Shown: piece by piece, positions 60,648 to 64,000 of the stretch
How positions within the stretch are numbered: the first letter of the stretch is position 1
Layout: each line of letters opens with the position of its first letter
Assembly (NCBI GenBank): GCA_937899245.1
Contig: CALDKB010000006.1
Span: 62,001-126,000 of the forward strand
Source of the DNA: an uncultured Bacteroidales bacterium
GTDB lineage: Bacteria > Bacteroidota > Bacteroidia > Bacteroidales > ML635J-15
Direction of reading: 5' to 3'
DNA: 64,000 bases
The notes under the pieces: model-generated
What the model was told of the DNA's origin: nothing
The model's database searches: none
Seen by the model: only the letters and a program-made list of their open reading frames with translations
Made by a program: the position numbers and the translations under genes

Positions 60648-62978
60648 ATGCAAATAGTCCAGAAAGACCGCCGTTGGTTGGATATATGTTTGTGCACGGG
60701 CGTTTTTGCGTTCGCCATATTGCTGTATGCCAATACGTTTCGTCATGGTTGGGTGCTTGATGACACATTTCTTTTCAAAGACAATAAATATGTGACGGCT
60801 GGCCTTTCGGGCTGGAAGGACATATTGTTGAATCATTCGCAGGATGGCGCACAATTCCTGCCCGAAACATTCCAGTATCGGCCTGTGTCTCAGTTGTGTT
60901 TTGCATTGGAGTGGGAGGTATCGCCTGACAATACGGTCCTTTACCATGTTATGAATGTCGTGTGGAATGCGGTTGCCAGCGTTTTGCTTTTTGTTCTGCT
61001 GCGAATGATCTTTAAGCGGAGGAGTTGGCTTTATCCGCTAATTATCACTTTGATTTTCACTGCTAATCCTATGCATACGGAGGTAGTCGCAAATATTAAA
61101 AGCAGGGATGAACTATGCTATTTCGTATTTCTTGTCCTGGCGATAATTGCCGCGTTAAAATATTTTTCTAACAGACGGAAAATTAATTTGTTGTGGTTGT
61201 TTTTGTGTTATACGCTTGCGTTTTTTTCCAAGGAAAGTGCAATTACTGCTTTGGTGGCAATTCCGTTGTTTGTTTTCTTCTTCGGTGAACGTTCGGAAAA
61301 TGCTGTTGAGATACCGGCGGCAAATAAAAACAATGCTGGAAAATACAAACAAAAAGCGGAAAAAAGGATTTTGAAGTTATTAAAGCCATACTTTATAATA
61401 ATTGCCGTAATTTGTTTGTCTTCAGTTTTATATTTATGGGCAAGGTATGAGGTTTTGCATGTCATTCACGATTACCATGATTCGTATGTGACTTTTATGC
61501 AGAATTACTTGGCCGGACAGACATTCGATGTTCGTTTTGGAAGTGCCGTGTGGCTGATGGGCAAATATTTGTTGCTGGCATTTGTGCCATATATGCAGTC
61601 GTGCGATTATTCGTTTGCCCAACTGCCGTATGTTGGGCTGTTAGACTGGCGATTTTTACTTGTATTTGCTGTTTATGTGGCGATGCTTATATATGTGATT
61701 TATAGTTTGTTCGTCAAGAAGGAGAGAAGCGTGTTTGCTTTTTCGATTCTCTTCTGGGTGGTAACAATGAGCATTTATGCAAACATCGTATATTTGATAG
61801 GTTCATCGTTTGCTGATCGATTCTTGTTCGTGCCTGTGTTGGCGTCGGCGATAGTGACTGTTGAGGTCTTTTGGCGATTGTTCAAGATCGGTGACGAAAA
61901 ACCTAAAATGTCGGCTAAACTATTGTGTATGATGGTGTTGCTGTTTACTGTAATATTCTTGTTTTCAACAAAAACTGTGCTTCGTGCTGCAGATTGGAAA
62001 GATCCGTACACGTTGTATGCGGCCGACGCGCCTAAGGTTCCAAACAGTGCAAGGATAAAGTTCTATCTTGGTGATGCTCTGCGGGATAAGGCATTGGAGT
62101 CGGAGGGGGTTGATTCTGCCATGTTTGTCGGTAATATGTTTGAGGCAGTGGCTGCATATCGCACCGCAATGGATATAAATCCTACATATAGCGAATGTTA
62201 CGAAAGGGTTGGCTTTTGCTATCTGCGTTTAGACTACTATTATCCCGGACTACACTATGACGATTCTTCAATCTATTATTTAGATAAGTCTATTGAATTG
62301 TTTCCGTATGAGCCACTTGCGTTTTATAATAGGGCGGAGATTGCGTATGACAAAAAAGATTATGTCAAGGCAAAAAATTGTTACTCCAGAGTGCTTGAAC
62401 TTAATTCGAATGTTTACGATTCGTATTTTAAGGTGGCAAATTCGTATTATGAGCTTGGCGTATACGATACGGCTATGATGTATTATGTCGCTGAGATAGA
62501 GAGAGATTCGACGCGGCCAGAAATATATTACAATCTTGGTTTCTGCTATTCTGAGGCGGCAAAAAGCGAACTGTATACCGACGAGGATCGGACAAGGTGC
62601 CAGGAGGAAGCCGTAAAGATGTTTGACAAGGCAATCGCGTGTTTCCCGGATTTGTTCGTTGCGTATTCGGGCAAGCTGAAGGCTTTGGTGGCTCTGGGAC
62701 GATGGGATGATGTTGTGGCGTGCGGGCAAAGGGCCATCATGATTAACCCCAAGCATGATGACGGGTATTTCTATATGGCAGTGGCTGAATGTCAGCAGAA
62801 TAAACTCGATGATGCGGAGTTTCACTTTAATAAGGCGATTGAATGTAATCCTAAAAATTATGTGGCATATTTTAACCTTGCGTACGTATGTAGTTTGCGA
62901 GGCGACTTGCGTCGTGCTGAAATGATGCAACAGCATGGAAACCAACTAAAAGAAGCGGAAATGGAAGGTAGGGAATGA
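60648..62978 (+). CDS. GT-C type membrane protein with C-terminal TPR repeats
   Basis: 776 residues from ATG 60648. The N-terminal half has about ten transmembrane segments and resembles glycosyltransferases of the GT-C fold (TMTC/DUF1736-like): HGWVLDDTFLFKDN with the Asp-Asp pair in the first loop, QYRPVSQLCFALEW, NPMHTEVVANIKSRDELCYF and FSKESAITALVAIPLF. The C-terminal 280 residues are tetratricopeptide repeats (ATYRTAMDINPTYSECYERVGFCYL type; at least six). Relatives are proposed O-mannosyltransferases or protein-processing glycosyltransferases; donor and acceptor are unknown. The next gene overlaps by 3 bp. Confidence 0.8.
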   Translation: MQIVQKDRRWLDICLCTGVFAFAILLYANTFRHGWVLDDTFLFKDNKYVTAGLSGWKDILLNHSQDGAQFLPETFQYRPVSQLCFALEWEVSPDNTVLYHVMNVVWNAVASVLLFVLLRMIFKRRSWLYPLIITLIFTANPMHTEVVANIKSRDELCYFVFLVLAIIAALKYFSNRRKINLLWLFLCYTLAFFSKESAITALVAIPLFVFFFGERSENAVEIPAANKNNAGKYKQKAEKRILKLLKPYFIIIAVICLSSVLYLWARYEVLHVIHDYHDSYVTFMQNYLAGQTFDVRFGSAVWLMGKYLLLAFVPYMQSCDYSFAQLPYVGLLDWRFLLVFAVYVAMLIYVIYSLFVKKERSVFAFSILFWVVTMSIYANIVYLIGSSFADRFLFVPVLASAIVTVEVFWRLFKIGDEKPKMSAKLLCMMVLLFTVIFLFSTKTVLRAADWKDPYTLYAADAPKVPNSARIKFYLGDALRDKALESEGVDSAMFVGNMFEAVAAYRTAMDINPTYSECYERVGFCYLRLDYYYPGLHYDDSSIYYLDKSIELFPYEPLAFYNRAEIAYDKKDYVKAKNCYSRVLELNSNVYDSYFKVANSYYELGVYDTAMMYYVAEIERDSTRPEIYYNLGFCYSEAAKSELYTDEDRTRCQEEAVKMFDKAIACFPDLFVAYSGKLKALVALGRWDDVVACGQRAIMINPKHDDGYFYMAVAECQQNKLDDAEFHFNKAIECNPKNYVAYFNLAYVCSLRGDLRRAEMMQQHGNQLKEAEMEGRE

Positions 62979-64000
62979 AGATTGCGTTAATTGTTATATT
63001 GGGATTTGCGTTTGCCGCCATTTTTGTCTATGCGATTTGCAGATTGCAGATTTTTAGGCGTCTTGGTGTGGGCACAAGGTGGTTGGTCGCCTTGTATGCA
63101 ATAAAGGTGCTCGCCGCAGTGTCGTTGTATTTTGTGTATAACTATGTCTATACTGATGTACAGAACGGCGATGTTAACAAATTTCATAATGGTGGGGTCG
63201 TAATTTACTCTGCTATAGAGGATAATCCTTTGGATTATTTGAAGATGGTGTCTGGTATTTGTGCCGACGAGCCGCAGTTGGAGCCGTATTACGATGCAAC
63301 GGATCACTGGTATAAGGCATGGAATTATGACCTGCTTAACGACAACCGCACTATAATGCGATATGATGCAATACTGAATCTATTTACGATGGGTAATGTG
63401 TATTTAAACTTGATAATCAGCGCATTTGTAGCATTTGTCGGTGCCTATTTCCTTGCTCTTGCGTTTGTGAAATTCGTTGCTGGCCGGAGATGGATTGCTG
63501 TGGTGTCGGCGTTCCTTATTCCGAGTGTCGTCTTTTGGTCGGCTGGTATAATGAAGGAATGTCTGGTGATGTTTTCGCTTGGTATTCTTACGTTTTCGTG
63601 GTTTTCGTTGTGCGAAAAGTTTAAGTTCAGGTACTTGCTAGCAGCTCTGCTGTCGGCGACAATGCTTATTTTGGCAAAATTCTACGTTCTTTTGGCGATG
63701 CTGCCAGGACTATTGTTGATGTTTGTTCCGTCGAGAATCGGGGCCAAAAAGTTGCTTGTTTTCTTTGCTGGCATGTTTGTTGTGTTGGTGACCATGTTCT
63801 TCCTGAGCGGAAGGATTATCGGATACGATCTTGTGGACACCGTGGTGAACAAGCAGCATGATTTTATCAACATGGTCAATACGGAGGCAAATAGTGCAGG
63901 TAGTAATATAGAAATCAAGGAGTTGGAGCCTACTTTTTTGAGTTTCGCTTCGGCATTGGTGCCTGCGTATATTAATGTTATACTACGACCTTTCATTACT
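62976..64000 (+). CDS. polytopic membrane protein, 3' end outside window
   Basis: The ATG at 62976 overlaps the TPR gene stop (ATGA), and the frame stays open for 341 codons to the window edge. The translation begins MKIALIVILGFAFAAIFVYA and has about eight hydrophobic segments plus a periplasmic loop (residues 60-120, with DNPLDYLKMVSGICADEP). One segment reads PSVVFWSAGIMKECLVMFSLG, a motif seen in polymerase or flippase-like membrane proteins of polysaccharide loci. Translational coupling with the GT-C protein suggests a shared glycan-related job. Without the C-terminus I cannot name the family. Confidence 0.75.

Overview
The window reads as a chromosomal segment of an anaerobic Gram-negative Bacteroidota, probably order Bacteroidales. 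Direct signs are: many promoters of the Bacteroidota type (TTG, 18-20 bp spacer, TAnnTTTG); a type IX secretion C-terminal sorting domain; BspA-type leucine-rich repeats; numerous short-tailed lipoproteins; and anaerobic metabolism (two-subunit 2-oxoacid:ferredoxin oxidoreductase, class III ribonucleotide reductase NrdD/NrdG, an NfnBA/SudBA-type flavoprotein). LptB and an LpxH-like phosphatase indicate a lipopolysaccharide outer membrane. No rRNA, tRNA or CRISPR array was recognised.

Layout. 1-9.9 kb: an M28 peptidase (cut by the window edge) and rsmI, followed by a run of secreted or lipid-anchored proteins, including four paralogous DUF3298-like proteins, two tandem paralogous lipoproteins (one with a thioredoxin-like tail) and a T9SS cargo protein. 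9.9-10.9 kb is non-coding and rich in repeats. 10.9-12.2 kb is a His-rich putative manganese transporter.

12.2-39.8 kb is an AT-richer accessory region that looks like a defence island. It carries a DUF1016/YhcG nuclease, a KilA-N protein, a broken AlbA_2 gene, a Sll1717-type P-loop ATPase, an RloA-RloB (AbiL-like) pair, two DUF4143 ATPases, a DUF262-DUF1524 (GmrSD-like) protein, a PD-(D/E)XK protein and two related Cas4-like/DUF2779 proteins. A giant zinc-ribbon leucine-rich-repeat protein and hypothetical genes lie among them. A core arginine deiminase gene sits inside this region. Several accessory genes are bracketed by direct repeats that carry promoters or hairpins, which gives the region a cassette-like look. 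Both DUF4143 ATPase genes are preceded by direct-repeat arrays with exactly the same 33-bp period but different repeat sequence; I regard this as the most unusual regulatory signal in the window.

39.9-64 kb returns to core genes: gyrB, korAB, an M48 lipoprotein protease, ridA-like, a fucose-isomerase-like protein, a subtilase with an apparent C-terminal beta-barrel, lpxH-like, lptB, the SudBA/NfnBA-type flavoprotein, nrdDG, a secreted LRR protein, a DUF362 ferredoxin-like lipoprotein paired with a MauE/thioredoxin membrane protein, and two membrane proteins (a GT-C/TPR protein and a truncated polytopic protein) at the right edge.

All functional names come from motifs read by eye; no database search was run.
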